DNA of 11,042 bases, from the NCBI GenBank assembly GCA_946405475.1, contig CAMJHI010000050.1, positions 1 through 11,042 on the forward strand, written 5' to 3'. Under the pieces are notes generated by a model that did no database searches, was not told where the DNA came from, and was given only the letters and a program-made list of their open reading frames with translations. Origin of the DNA: an uncultured Clostridia bacterium (GTDB lineage: Bacteria > Bacillota > Clostridia > Oscillospirales > Acutalibacteraceae). The position numbers and the translations under genes were made by a program. The stretch's first letter is position 1. The number at the start of each line of letters is the position of its first letter. Below, piece after piece: positions 4,220 to 11,042 of the stretch.

Positions 4220-6919
4220 TTAGTTCTTGGAAACCTTGCGCTGAATGAGCTTGACCAGCTCCACGATCGGGATGATGGCGAACGCCAGAGCGAGCGCAAC
4301 GGCATATTCCGCCAGGCCGATCTCGATGAAATCGAACGCTCTGGCAAAGAACGGGATCTCGATGATGGCGGTGGTCAGGATCAGCGAGGCAATCATCGCG
4401 CCGTAAAGGAACCAGTTGTGGGATTTTTCCACGATCCCCATGCGCAGCACGGACTGCCGCTGGGAGCGCATGTTGAAGGAGTGGAAGATCTCGCACATCG
4501 ACATGGTCAAAAACGCCATGGTCATGCCGTGCGCACCGGGGTCGGCCGCGTTCACGCCGAGGATCTTCGCGCCGATAAAGTAGGCGACCAGCGTGAACAC
4601 CGTGACCAGAACGCCCTGATAGGCCACGTCGAAGCCGACGCCGCCGGAGAACACGCCGTCGGTGGATTTGCGCGGCGCGCGCTTCATCAGGTTGCTCTCG
4701 CCCTTTTCCATGCCCAGCGCCAGCGCCGGGAAGCAGTCGGTGACGAGGTTAATGAACAGCAGGTGCGTGGGCTTGAGAATGATGAAGCCGAACAGGCTCG
4801 CCACAAAGATGGTCAGCACCTCGCTGAGGTTGGAGCTGAGCAGGAAGTGGATGGCCTTGCGGATGTTGTCATAGATCTTGCGGCCTTCCTCCACCGCGTT
4901 GACGATGGTGGCAAAGTTATCGTCCGCCAGCACCATATCGGCCACGTTTTTGGTCACGTCCGTGCCGGTGATGCCCATGCCCACGCCGATGTCGGCGCTC
5001 TTGATCGAGGGGGCGTCGTTCACGCCGTCGCCCGTCATGGCGGTGACCATGCCGGCCTTGCGCCACGCGTTGACGATGCGGACCTTATGCTCGGGCTGCA
5101 CGCGGGCATAGACCGAATAGAGCTTGACTTTTTCTTCAAAGTCTTCGTCGCTGATCTCATTGAGCTGCGCGCCGGTGATGGCTTCGCTTTCGTCTTTGAT
5201 GATGCCGAGCTCCTTGGCGATAGCAATGGCCGTGTCGCGGTGGTCGCCCGTGATCATGATCGGGCGGATACCGGCCTCGCGGCATTCGGCGATGGCGTCC
5301 TTCACTTCGGGGCGGCACGGGTCGATCATGCCCTCAAGGCCGACAAAGATCAGGTCGTTTTCCAGCGCTTCGGGCGAAGAATCGGTCGGCGTTGCGCTGT
5401 GCAGTTTATAGCTGAGCGCCAGCACGCGCAGGGCTTTGTCGGCCATGGCCTTGTTGGCGGCGAGGATTTCCGCTTTGATCTCGTCAGTCATCGGAATCGT
5501 CTGACCGTTGCGGAGGATGCCGGTGCATTTTTTGAGAATTTCGTCCGGCGCGCCCTTGGTGAACTGGATCAGGCTGCCGTTTTCGTTGTGCACGGTGCTC
5601 ATCATCTTGCGCATGGAATCAAACGGCGCTTCCGTCACGCGCGGCGCGGCGGCGGAAAGATCCGATTTGTTCATGCCCAGCGTGAACGCGTAATTGACCA
5701 GCGCGCATTCAGTCGGTTCGCCAACGGTTTCGCTGCCGTCGGCGTTGATCTCGGCGTCGCTGCAAAGGGCCATGCCCTTGGCCAGCAGGGTCTGATCGTC
5801 GCCGTAATAATCGACCACGGTCATCTTGTTCTGGGTCAGCGTACCGGTTTTATCGGAGCAGATGATCTGCGCGCAGCCGAGGGTCTCGACCGCGGTAAGC
5901 TTGCGGATGATGGCGCGGCGCTTGGACATGGAGGTCACGCCCAGCGACAGCACGATGGTGACCACCGCCACAAGCCCTTCGGGGATGGCGGCGACCGCCA
6001 GGCTGACGGCGACCATGAACGAGTCGAGCGCTTTGGTGAAGAAATCGGCAACACCGGCAAAGCCTTCGCCCGCGACGAGCTCGCGGATGATGTCAAAGCC
6101 GAAGATGAACACGCAGATGCCGACGACGAGGAAGGTGAGGATCTTGCTCAGCTGCGCCAGCTTGATCTGCAGCGGGGTCAGGCCGTCTTCCGCCTTGGTG
6201 ATGGCGTCGGCGATCTTGCCCATTTCGGTCTGCATGCCGGTGGCGACCACGACCGCTTTGCCGTGGCCGTAAACGATGGAGGAGCCGGAATAGACCATGT
6301 TCTTGCGGTCGCCCAGCGCGACCTCGCCCTTTTCGCCGCCGTTAAGCGCGCTGATCAACTTGGTCACGGGCACCGATTCACCGGTGAGCGCGGCTTCCTC
6401 CGCCTTGATGCTGGCGCATTCAAACAACCGGCAGTCGGCCGGAACGGCGTCGCCCGCTTCAAGGATGATCACGTCGCCCACGACGACGTCTTCGCTTTTG
6501 ATGCTGGTGATCTTGCCGTCGCGCAGCACCTTGGAGGTGGCGGCGGACATTTCCTGCAGCGCCTCGATGGCGGCTTCGGCCTTGCTGTCCTGATAAACGC
6601 CGAGCGCGGCGTTGATGATGACCACGGTCATGATGATGATCACGTCGGCAAAATCGCCCACGCCGGGCGCCTTGCCGGCCTGAATGCCTTCCACCACGGC
6701 GAGCACCGCCGAAATGATGGCGGCCACGATGAGGATGATCACCATCGGGTCGAGCATCTGGGCAAAGAAGCGTTTGATCAGCGAATCTTTCTTGGCTTCG
6801 TCCAGCTTGTTTTTGCCGTTGGCGGCCAGCCGTTTTTCCGCCTCAGCCGTCGTCAGGCCGTTGGCGGAGGACTTGAGTTCCTGAAAAACGGATTCCGCTT
6901 CCTGAAGGTAGAACTGCAT
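4220..6919 (-). CDS. P2-type cation-transporting ATPase (Ca2+/Mn2+ exporter)
   Basis: An 899-residue P-type ATPase that moves cations across the cytoplasmic membrane using ATP. Motifs: actuator TGES at 179-182, DKTGT with phosphorylated D356, KGAPDE at 455-460, TGDGVNDAP at 629-637. About ten membrane segments lie near 57-77, 88-109, 258-280, 300-325, 686-711, 718-738, 760-783, 798-815, 836-855 and 868-890. Ca2+-site residues of SERCA-type pumps appear kept: PEGL (E314), N697 and E700 in M5, N724, T727 and D728 in M6, and E810 in M8, suggesting two ion sites. ATG 6919 was chosen because AAAGGAG (6935-6929) lies 9 bases upstream; an in-frame ATG at 6940 lies upstream of that ribosome site. The manganese riboswitch in its leader argues that Mn2+ export is at least one job. 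Transport specificity remains inferred. Confidence 0.92.
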   Translation of the reverse strand: MQFYLQEAESVFQELKSSANGLTTAEAEKRLAANGKNKLDEAKKDSLIKRFFAQMLDPMVIILIVAAIISAVLAVVEGIQAGKAPGVGDFADVIIIMTVVIINAALGVYQDSKAEAAIEALQEMSAATSKVLRDGKITSIKSEDVVVGDVIILEAGDAVPADCRLFECASIKAEEAALTGESVPVTKLISALNGGEKGEVALGDRKNMVYSGSSIVYGHGKAVVVATGMQTEMGKIADAITKAEDGLTPLQIKLAQLSKILTFLVVGICVFIFGFDIIRELVAGEGFAGVADFFTKALDSFMVAVSLAVAAIPEGLVAVVTIVLSLGVTSMSKRRAIIRKLTAVETLGCAQIICSDKTGTLTQNKMTVVDYYGDDQTLLAKGMALCSDAEINADGSETVGEPTECALVNYAFTLGMNKSDLSAAAPRVTEAPFDSMRKMMSTVHNENGSLIQFTKGAPDEILKKCTGILRNGQTIPMTDEIKAEILAANKAMADKALRVLALSYKLHSATPTDSSPEALENDLIFVGLEGMIDPCRPEVKDAIAECREAGIRPIMITGDHRDTAIAIAKELGIIKDESEAITGAQLNEISDEDFEEKVKLYSVYARVQPEHKVRIVNAWRKAGMVTAMTGDGVNDAPSIKSADIGVGMGITGTDVTKNVADMVLADDNFATIVNAVEEGRKIYDNIRKAIHFLLSSNLSEVLTIFVASLFGFIILKPTHLLFINLVTDCFPALALGMEKGESNLMKRAPRKSTDGVFSGGVGFDVAYQGVLVTVFTLVAYFIGAKILGVNAADPGAHGMTMAFLTMSMCEIFHSFNMRSQRQSVLRMGIVEKSHNWFLYGAMIASLILTTAIIEIPFFARAFDFIEIGLAEYAVALALAFAIIPIVELVKLIQRKVSKN

Positions 6920-6968
6920 GGTATCCATCTCCTTTAACATTTGTCGTTTTGTCAGCGGTTAAAGATAT

Positions 6969-7005
6969 AAAAAAGAAACTCTTACCGCTGGCTGGGCGAT
7001 AAAAG
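6969..7005 (-). terminator. Riboswitch expression platform: conditional terminator
   Basis: On the minus strand, CTTTTATCGC (7005-6996) can pair with GCGGTAAGAG (6988-6979) over 10 bp with two G-T wobbles and a CCAGCCA loop, followed by TTTCTTTTTT (6978-6969). CTTTTAT is also the 3' half of the aptamer's P1 stem, so the two folds exclude each other. Ligand-stabilised P1 should prevent termination, giving an ON switch for the ATPase. Confidence 0.8.
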
Positions 7006-7092
7006 TCTCACTCTTTACAATATCGGCGAACCGCAAGCGGTCGTGTATTGACGCCGGATATAACACCACAGGTGCGAGTTACTCCCTTTTAT
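6999..7092 (-). promoter_or_regulatory. yybP-ykoY manganese riboswitch aptamer
   Basis: Read on the minus strand, the ATPase leader has the two signature strands of this Mn2+-sensing family: GGGAGTAACTC (from 7086) and GAGTGAGACTTTTAT (to 6999). P1 is ATAAAAG (7092-7086) with CTTTTAT (7005-6999). P2 is ACTC with GAGT next to the signatures. A distal stem-loop, ATAT-C-CGGCG with CGCCG-ATAT, encloses a GTCAATAC stretch and an ACCGC/GCGGT hairpin, resembling the GUCAACAUAC segment of E. coli mntP and alx leaders. Members of this family control Mn2+ exporters including P-type ATPases such as L. lactis YoaB. Family membership was judged by eye without a covariance model. Confidence 0.85.
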
Positions 7093-7101
7093 GGTGGCTT
7101 T

Positions 7102-7130
7102 ATTATAATTGATTTTTTCCTTTTTGTAAA
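7102..7130 (-). promoter_or_regulatory. Sigma-A promoter of the riboswitch/ATPase unit
   Basis: On the minus strand, TTTACA (7130-7125) and TATAAT (7107-7102) are separated by exactly 17 bp. Transcription would start near 7095, immediately before the aptamer's P1 stem, so the whole leader is riboswitch. Confidence 0.87.
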
Positions 7131-7160
7131 GAGAATTTCCGAAAAAACTGCATTTGCCCG

Positions 7161-7955
7161 TCACGGTTCCAGCCGAAAGGCGCGCAGCGCGTTGCGGCAC
7201 AGCATTTTTTCGCGGTCCGTTTCGCCGTAGCCGAGGGAATCAAAGCGCTTCTTTTCTTTTTCCACGTCCCACATCGGGTAATCCGTGCCGAAAAGCACGC
7301 GGTCGGTGCCGTAGTTGGCGATGATGCGCCGCACGGTGTCGTTATCCAGCGCGTAAAAGGCGGAGGAGCAGTCCACAAAAAAGTTTTCGCGGTGTCTGAG
7401 CTGCCTGCTGGCTTCCTCCCACATCGACCAGCCGCCGAAGTGCGCGCCGACCACGCACAGGTTCCGGTAGATATCCAGCACCGGAATGAGCCGGTTGGGG
7501 TTGGAATAATCAAAGCGGTGGTCGCCCGTGTGCAGCAGCATGGGCAGCCCGTATGCTTCGCACAGCTCATAAATTTTCAGGCAGCGGTAATCGTCGATCT
7601 TGAACTGCTGGATATCGTGGTGCAGCTTCACGCCCCTGAGCCCGAGCGCCAGCAGCTCCTTGACGTCGGCCTCCGGATCCTCACTGGCCGGGTGTAAAGT
7701 GCCAAGCCCGTACAGCTTGTCCGGGTGCGCGGCGACCGAGGCGGCAATGAAGTGGTTGATGGAGCTGACCTGCTGCGGCGTCGTGGCAACGGACTGCACC
7801 ACGAACCGGTCGATGCCGGCTTTGGCCCCGGCTTCCAGCAGGGTGGACAGCGTGCCGTCGTAGGTGGCGGGCAGCGTGTAAAAGCGGGCGGTGGCGTGCG
7901 CCGCCTTGTCAGCGATTTTGTCGGGATAGATATGGCAGTGGGCGTCAATGACCAT
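7161..7955 (-). CDS. Amidohydrolase_2 family TIM-barrel metal hydrolase
   Basis: A 264-residue predicted metal-dependent hydrolase of the amidohydrolase superfamily (ACMSD-like branch), cytosolic, substrate unknown. It starts MVIDAHCHIYP, giving the N-terminal metal motif H6-x-H8. GVKLHHD at 108-114, LLHTGDH at 140-146 (H142), GAHFGG at 170-175 (H172) and FGTDYPMW at 222-229 (D225) follow in the order expected for the barrel's metal ligands and catalytic Asp. Length is normal for the family. ATG 7955 was chosen because GAGGTG (7967-7962) lies 6 bases upstream; an in-frame GTG at 7973 would precede both the ribosome site and the transcription start. It has its own promoter and lies upstream of the ATPase promoter with no obvious terminator between, so some read-through into the riboswitch leader is possible. 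TatD-type DNases are less likely. Confidence 0.85.
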   Translation of the reverse strand: MVIDAHCHIYPDKIADKAAHATARFYTLPATYDGTLSTLLEAGAKAGIDRFVVQSVATTPQQVSSINHFIAASVAAHPDKLYGLGTLHPASEDPEADVKELLALGLRGVKLHHDIQQFKIDDYRCLKIYELCEAYGLPMLLHTGDHRFDYSNPNRLIPVLDIYRNLCVVGAHFGGWSMWEEASRQLRHRENFFVDCSSAFYALDNDTVRRIIANYGTDRVLFGTDYPMWDVEKEKKRFDSLGYGETDREKMLCRNALRAFRLEP

Positions 7956-7973
7956 GGTCGTCACCTCGTCCAC

Positions 7974-8002
7974 ATTATAGAAAAATGCCCAAACGGTTTC
8001 AA
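7974..8002 (-). promoter_or_regulatory. Sigma-A promoter of the amidohydrolase gene
   Basis: On the minus strand, TTGAAA (8002-7997) and TATAAT (7979-7974) have a 17-bp spacer. The predicted start near 7967 leaves a leader of only about a dozen bases, beginning roughly at the ribosome site. Confidence 0.8.
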
Positions 8003-8056
8003 CCTCAAAAATGTATGGCTTTTTTGAATTTTGTCCCCGAAATATTGGTTATTTTA

Positions 8057-8085
8057 TTGATTTTATGAAGCCTTTATGCTTTAAT
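8057..8085 (+). promoter_or_regulatory. Promoter of the metallo-beta-lactamase gene
   Basis: TTGATT (8057-8062), a 17-bp spacer and TTTAAT (8080-8085), preceded by TGC, form an extended -10 promoter. Transcription would begin near 8092, shortly before the GAGG ribosome site at 8100-8103. It is divergent from the amidohydrolase promoter about 55 bp away. Confidence 0.7.
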
Positions 8086-8111
8086 ACAAGTATAAAAGCG
8101 AGGCGTTTTCC

Positions 8112-9431
8112 ATGCAAGAATTATTCTCCCGTTTCCCGCTTCCGGCCGGGCAGGCGGACGAACCGGTTTACAACTGTTCCGACGGCCGAATGCTTCTGTT
8201 TTGCCGTGACAAAAGCGAATCAGATTATCACGCTTACGTCGAACGTCTGATCACCGACGGCTTTGCGCTGCGCATGCAGACCGAAACCGGCGGCAGCCGT
8301 TACGCCGCTTTGCAAAAGGAGATCACGCTGGGGGTTTCTTATGCGCCGTGCGACCGCACGCTGCGCGTCACGGCTGACAAGCTCAACGCCTTGCCGCCCG
8401 CCGAACGCCCCGACGATGTCTATGAAAGCGGCAAAACCGTGTTTTACTGCTTTGAAAATGATCAGACCCTCATCGACTGCGGCATGTGCCTGCTGCTCCA
8501 GTGCCCGGATCACAGCTTTTTTGTGGTGGACAGCGGCCATTATTTTCAGTTCAACGACAACGACCGGCTGCACAAATTTATGCGCGAGCGCACGCCCGCC
8601 GGGCAAAAAATCGTGATCAACGGCTGGCTGATCACCCATTCCCACACCGACCACGTTGCCAAGCTGATGGATTTTTTGCGCTATAACTGCGACGACGTGG
8701 TGATCGAAGGGTTTTACTGGAACCTGATCGACGACGATTACGACCTGCCGTGCTGGGATCGGGAGGAGCGCGCCTTCAACACGATCCTTCGGCAAATGCT
8801 CAACCGGCTGACGGATATTCCAAAGTATAAACTGCAGGCCGGGCAGCGGTTTTACATCCGCAATCTTTGCTTTGACGTGCTTTGCACGCACGAAGACGTC
8901 TACCCGCAAAAAATCGAGGATTTCAACGATTCGTCCGTGGTGGTCTCGGTGGAGGTCGACGGCTGCCGCATCCTCATCCCGGGTGACGCGTCCGCCAAAG
9001 AGAGCGCCGTGCTCGAAGCCCGTTACGGCGAAGCCCTGAAAAGCGATATCGTGCAGATCGCGCATCACGGGCACCACGGCCTGAGCGAAAACGCCTACCG
9101 GCTCATTGACGCCGACCTGTGCGTGTTCCCGATCACCGAGATCAAGTTTTGGGAGGAGCACCCGCGCATCGCCGCCAACCGCACCGCCATTGCGCTGGCA
9201 AACGAATATTACATCTCCTCCAACGGCACGGTGTGTGTGCCGCTGCCTTACCGCAAGGGCACGGTCACGCAGCTTCCCGACGAAACGTGTGAGGATTTTG
9301 CCAAGATCTTCCGCCTGTGGGGCTACGATTACACCGATGACTACAAGCGTGAGCTGTACGAAAAATTTCTGAAGCTCAGCAATGACGGCGACCGGCCGAG
9401 CCTGCCGGTCGATCATGAGGGTTTTATTTGA
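8112..9431 (+). CDS. Metallo-beta-lactamase fold protein with N-terminal extension
   Basis: A 439-residue soluble protein with a metallo-beta-lactamase hydrolase core. The metal motif HSHTDH lies at 176-181 (H176, H178, D180, H181), preceded by VVDSGHYF near 138-145. FNDSSVVVSV at 271-280, IPGDAS at 289-294 (D292) and AHHGHHG at 317-323 complete the core. The order and the NDSSVVV strand recall the ComEC/Rec2-like branch, but there is no membrane segment, so this is not a DNA-uptake channel. The first ~110 residues match no domain I recognise, and a charged C-terminal tail contains WGYDYTDDYKRELYEKF. ATG 8112 has GAGG at 8100-8103, 8 bases away. It is divergent from the amidohydrolase and followed after 50 bases by melA, so the two are probably one operon; a role with carbohydrate substrates is only suggested by this. 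Confidence 0.8.
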   Translation: MQELFSRFPLPAGQADEPVYNCSDGRMLLFCRDKSESDYHAYVERLITDGFALRMQTETGGSRYAALQKEITLGVSYAPCDRTLRVTADKLNALPPAERPDDVYESGKTVFYCFENDQTLIDCGMCLLLQCPDHSFFVVDSGHYFQFNDNDRLHKFMRERTPAGQKIVINGWLITHSHTDHVAKLMDFLRYNCDDVVIEGFYWNLIDDDYDLPCWDREERAFNTILRQMLNRLTDIPKYKLQAGQRFYIRNLCFDVLCTHEDVYPQKIEDFNDSSVVVSVEVDGCRILIPGDASAKESAVLEARYGEALKSDIVQIAHHGHHGLSENAYRLIDADLCVFPITEIKFWEEHPRIAANRTAIALANEYYISSNGTVCVPLPYRKGTVTQLPDETCEDFAKIFRLWGYDYTDDYKRELYEKFLKLSNDGDRPSLPVDHEGFI

Positions 9432-9481
9432 GCATCGTCTCATCAACATATTACAAACTACAAAACATGGAGGAAAACAGC

Positions 9482-10801
9482 ATGAAAATCACCTTTATGG
9501 GCGCCGGCAGCACTGTTTTTGCCAAAAACGTTCTGGGCGACGTGATGTGCACCCCCGCGCTGCGCGAGAGCGAGATCGCACTGTATGACATCGACCCCAA
9601 GCGGCTGGAAGAGTCCTACATCATGATCAATTCCCTCAACCGCAACATCAACGAAAGCCGCGCGAAGGTCAGCAAATACCTCGGCGTGGAGCAGCGCAAG
9701 GACGCCCTGCGCGGCGCGTCGTTCGTGGTCAACGCCATTCAGGTCGGCCTGTATGATCCCTGCACCATCATCGACTTTGAAGTGCCCAAAAAGTACGGCC
9801 TGCGTCAGACCATCGCGGATTCCAACGGCATCGGCGGCATTTTCCGCGCGCTGCGCACCATCCCCGTGCTCAAGGATTTCACCGACGACATGGCCGAGGT
9901 CTGCCCGGACGCTTACTTCCTCAATTACACCAACCCCATGGCGCAGCTCGCCGGCTGGCTGGGCCGCTACGCGCCGGTCAAATCCGTCGGTCTGTGTCAT
10001 TCCGTTCAGGGCTGCACCCGCGGCCTGCTCAACGGGCTGGGCATTCCCTACACCGAGCCGATCCGGGAAAAGATCGCCGGCATCAACCACATGGGCTGGC
10101 TGCTGGAGGTGGAGGATAACGACGGCACCGATCTTTACCCCGAGATCCGCAAACGCGCCGCCGCCGTGCTGGAAGGCGACAAAGAGGGCAAAAACGATCT
10201 GGTGCGCTATGAGTACATCCGCCGCCTGGGCTATTACTGCACCGAATCCAGCGAGCACAACGCCGAATACAACAACTTCTTCATTAAGGCGAATTATCCC
10301 GAGCTGATCGACCGCTACAATATCCCGCTGGATGAATATATCCGCCGCTGCATCCACCAGATCGAACGGTGGGAGAGCGACCGCGAAAAATACCTGCACG
10401 ACGAGGTTACCCACGAGCGCACCGGTGAATACGCCTCCTACATCATGGAAGCCATCACCACCGACAAGCCCTACAAGATCGGCGGCAACGTCATCAACCG
10501 CGGGCTGATCCCCAACCTGCATCCCGACGCCTGCGTCGAGGTCGCCTGCCTGGTCAACCGCAACGGCATCCAGCCGTGCTATCAGGGGCCGCTGCCCACG
10601 CAGCTCGCCGCGATGAACACGCTGATGATCAACGTGCACCTGCTCACCATCGAGGCCGCCGTCACCGGCCGCAAGGACGCGATCTACCACGCCGCCATGA
10701 TGGACCCGCACACCTCGGCGGAACTGAGCATCGACGACATCATCCGCATGTGCGACGACCTCATCGAAGCCCACGGCGACTATCTGCCCAAATATCACTA
10801 A
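9482..10801 (+). CDS. melA: GH4 alpha-galactosidase (MelA-like)
   Basis: A 439-residue glycoside hydrolase family 4 enzyme, cytosolic, using NAD+ and Mn2+ to cleave alpha-galactosides such as melibiose by a redox-elimination mechanism. The Rossmann start ITFMGAGSTVFAKNVLGD, DIDPKRLEES at 36-45, QTIADSNGIGG at 109-119, LNYTNPMA at 147-154, GLCHSVQG at 170-177 (metal-binding C172 and catalytic-region H173), INHM at 201-204 (H203) and TESSEHNAEY at 254-263 all match E. coli MelA as I recall it, as does the ending HGDYLP. ATG 9482 has GGAGG at 9469-9473, 8 bases upstream, and removes a spurious 18-residue extension. No sugar transporter or galactose gene is in the window. Related GH4 members act on alpha-glucosides or phospho-sugars, but the CHSVQG and TESSEH match favours alpha-galactosidase. 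Confidence 0.9.
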   Translation: MKITFMGAGSTVFAKNVLGDVMCTPALRESEIALYDIDPKRLEESYIMINSLNRNINESRAKVSKYLGVEQRKDALRGASFVVNAIQVGLYDPCTIIDFEVPKKYGLRQTIADSNGIGGIFRALRTIPVLKDFTDDMAEVCPDAYFLNYTNPMAQLAGWLGRYAPVKSVGLCHSVQGCTRGLLNGLGIPYTEPIREKIAGINHMGWLLEVEDNDGTDLYPEIRKRAAAVLEGDKEGKNDLVRYEYIRRLGYYCTESSEHNAEYNNFFIKANYPELIDRYNIPLDEYIRRCIHQIERWESDREKYLHDEVTHERTGEYASYIMEAITTDKPYKIGGNVINRGLIPNLHPDACVEVACLVNRNGIQPCYQGPLPTQLAAMNTLMINVHLLTIEAAVTGRKDAIYHAAMMDPHTSAELSIDDIIRMCDDLIEAHGDYLPKYH

Positions 10802-10808
10802 GCGATCC

Positions 10809-10850
10809 AGCCGGCTCCGCGCGCTGCGGGGTCGGCTTTGACCGTTTTTT
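10809..10850 (+). terminator. Probable terminator after melA
   Basis: AGCCGGCTCCGC (10809-10820) pairs with GCGGGGTCGGCT (10826-10837) over 12 bp with two wobbles and a GCGCT loop. TTGACCG and then six T residues (10845-10850) follow. The seven-base gap before the T-run is unusual, but position and stability fit the end of the melA transcript. Confidence 0.7.
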
Positions 10851-10963
10851 GCCGAAGCTTAAAACTCTCTTTATCAGTTGAGAAAGATTTGAAAGCTATT
10901 GTTAACAAAATGTTCATAAAATAATCATTGATTGTTAGCATTTTTTGCCGAAAAGTGTAGTAC

Positions 10964-10988
10964 TATAAAACCACGGAAAACAATCCGT
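10964..10988 (+). promoter_or_regulatory. Possible -10 box and leader hairpin for a gene beyond the window
   Basis: TATAAA at 10964-10969 could be a -10 box; the best spaced -35 is only TTTTTT (10941-10946). A small hairpin ACGGA (10973-10977)/TCCGT (10984-10988) follows, then pyrimidine-rich sequence to the window end. No start codon with a ribosome site is present, so the gene itself must lie outside. Confidence 0.3.
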
Positions 10989-11042
10989 CTTAACTAAACA
11001 AATTCTTCTTTTTGTTTCTTTTTCATTTACTCCTTCCTTTTG

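Noticed and set aside
4418..6937. An 839-codon open frame on the plus strand opposite the ATPase gene
   Set aside because: Its product is rich in His, Asp, Arg and Gly with no recognisable domain. It is the mirror of a well-supported ATPase gene in high-GC DNA, with no ribosome site.
7108..7160. Terminator after the amidohydrolase gene
   Set aside because: A T6 run is present on the minus strand but no stable hairpin precedes it.
8220..9449. A 409-codon minus-strand frame opposite the MBL-fold gene
   Set aside because: Antisense shadow in GC-rich coding DNA; the plus-strand frame has the metal-binding motifs, promoter and ribosome site.
9458..10798. A 446-codon minus-strand frame opposite melA
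   Set aside because: No domain; the plus strand encodes an end-to-end match to MelA.

Overview
The window looks like chromosomal DNA from a moderately GC-rich Firmicute of class Clostridia, probably a gut Oscillospiraceae/Ruminococcaceae-type organism. The basis is strong GGAGG-type ribosome binding sites, canonical sigma-A promoters with 17-bp spacers, a SigH-like sigma factor, a clostridial-type double zinc-ribbon protein and a GH4 alpha-galactosidase. The assignment is inferred from gene content and style, not from a search.

Left part (1-3570), all on the plus strand: a DUF2079 multi-spanning membrane protein; a YfbR-type HD-domain 5'-deoxynucleotidase closely coupled behind it; then, from its own near-consensus promoter, a SigH-like sigma factor. 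Next come a compact tRNA-shaped RNA element (3100-3160) and a 92-residue double zinc-ribbon protein, closed by a strong intrinsic terminator at 3530-3570.

Middle (3571-4158): no convincing gene. It holds two full copies, in opposite orientation, of a ~160-bp element with terminal inverted repeats (3571-3732 and 3945-4105). Between them lie a truncated third piece and two strong hairpins. This is a small repeat island between convergent transcription units.

Right of that, on the minus strand: a P2-type cation ATPase (4220-6919), whose leader carries a yybP-ykoY-type manganese riboswitch (6999-7092) with a mutually exclusive terminator hairpin and a clear sigma-A promoter. Upstream is an amidohydrolase_2-family metal hydrolase (7161-7955) with its own promoter. 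The ATPase is therefore best read as a Mn2+-induced Mn2+ and/or Ca2+ exporter.

Right end, plus strand, divergent from the amidohydrolase: an unusual metallo-beta-lactamase-fold protein (8112-9431) and melA, a GH4 NAD/Mn2+-dependent alpha-galactosidase (9482-10801), probably co-transcribed and ended by a hairpin terminator. The last ~190 bases are AT-rich upstream sequence of a gene outside the window.

Most notable: the manganese riboswitch/ATPase unit, the tRNA-shaped T-loop RNA before the zinc-ribbon gene, and the repeat island. I saw no CRISPR array, transposase, phage gene, rRNA or canonical tRNA.
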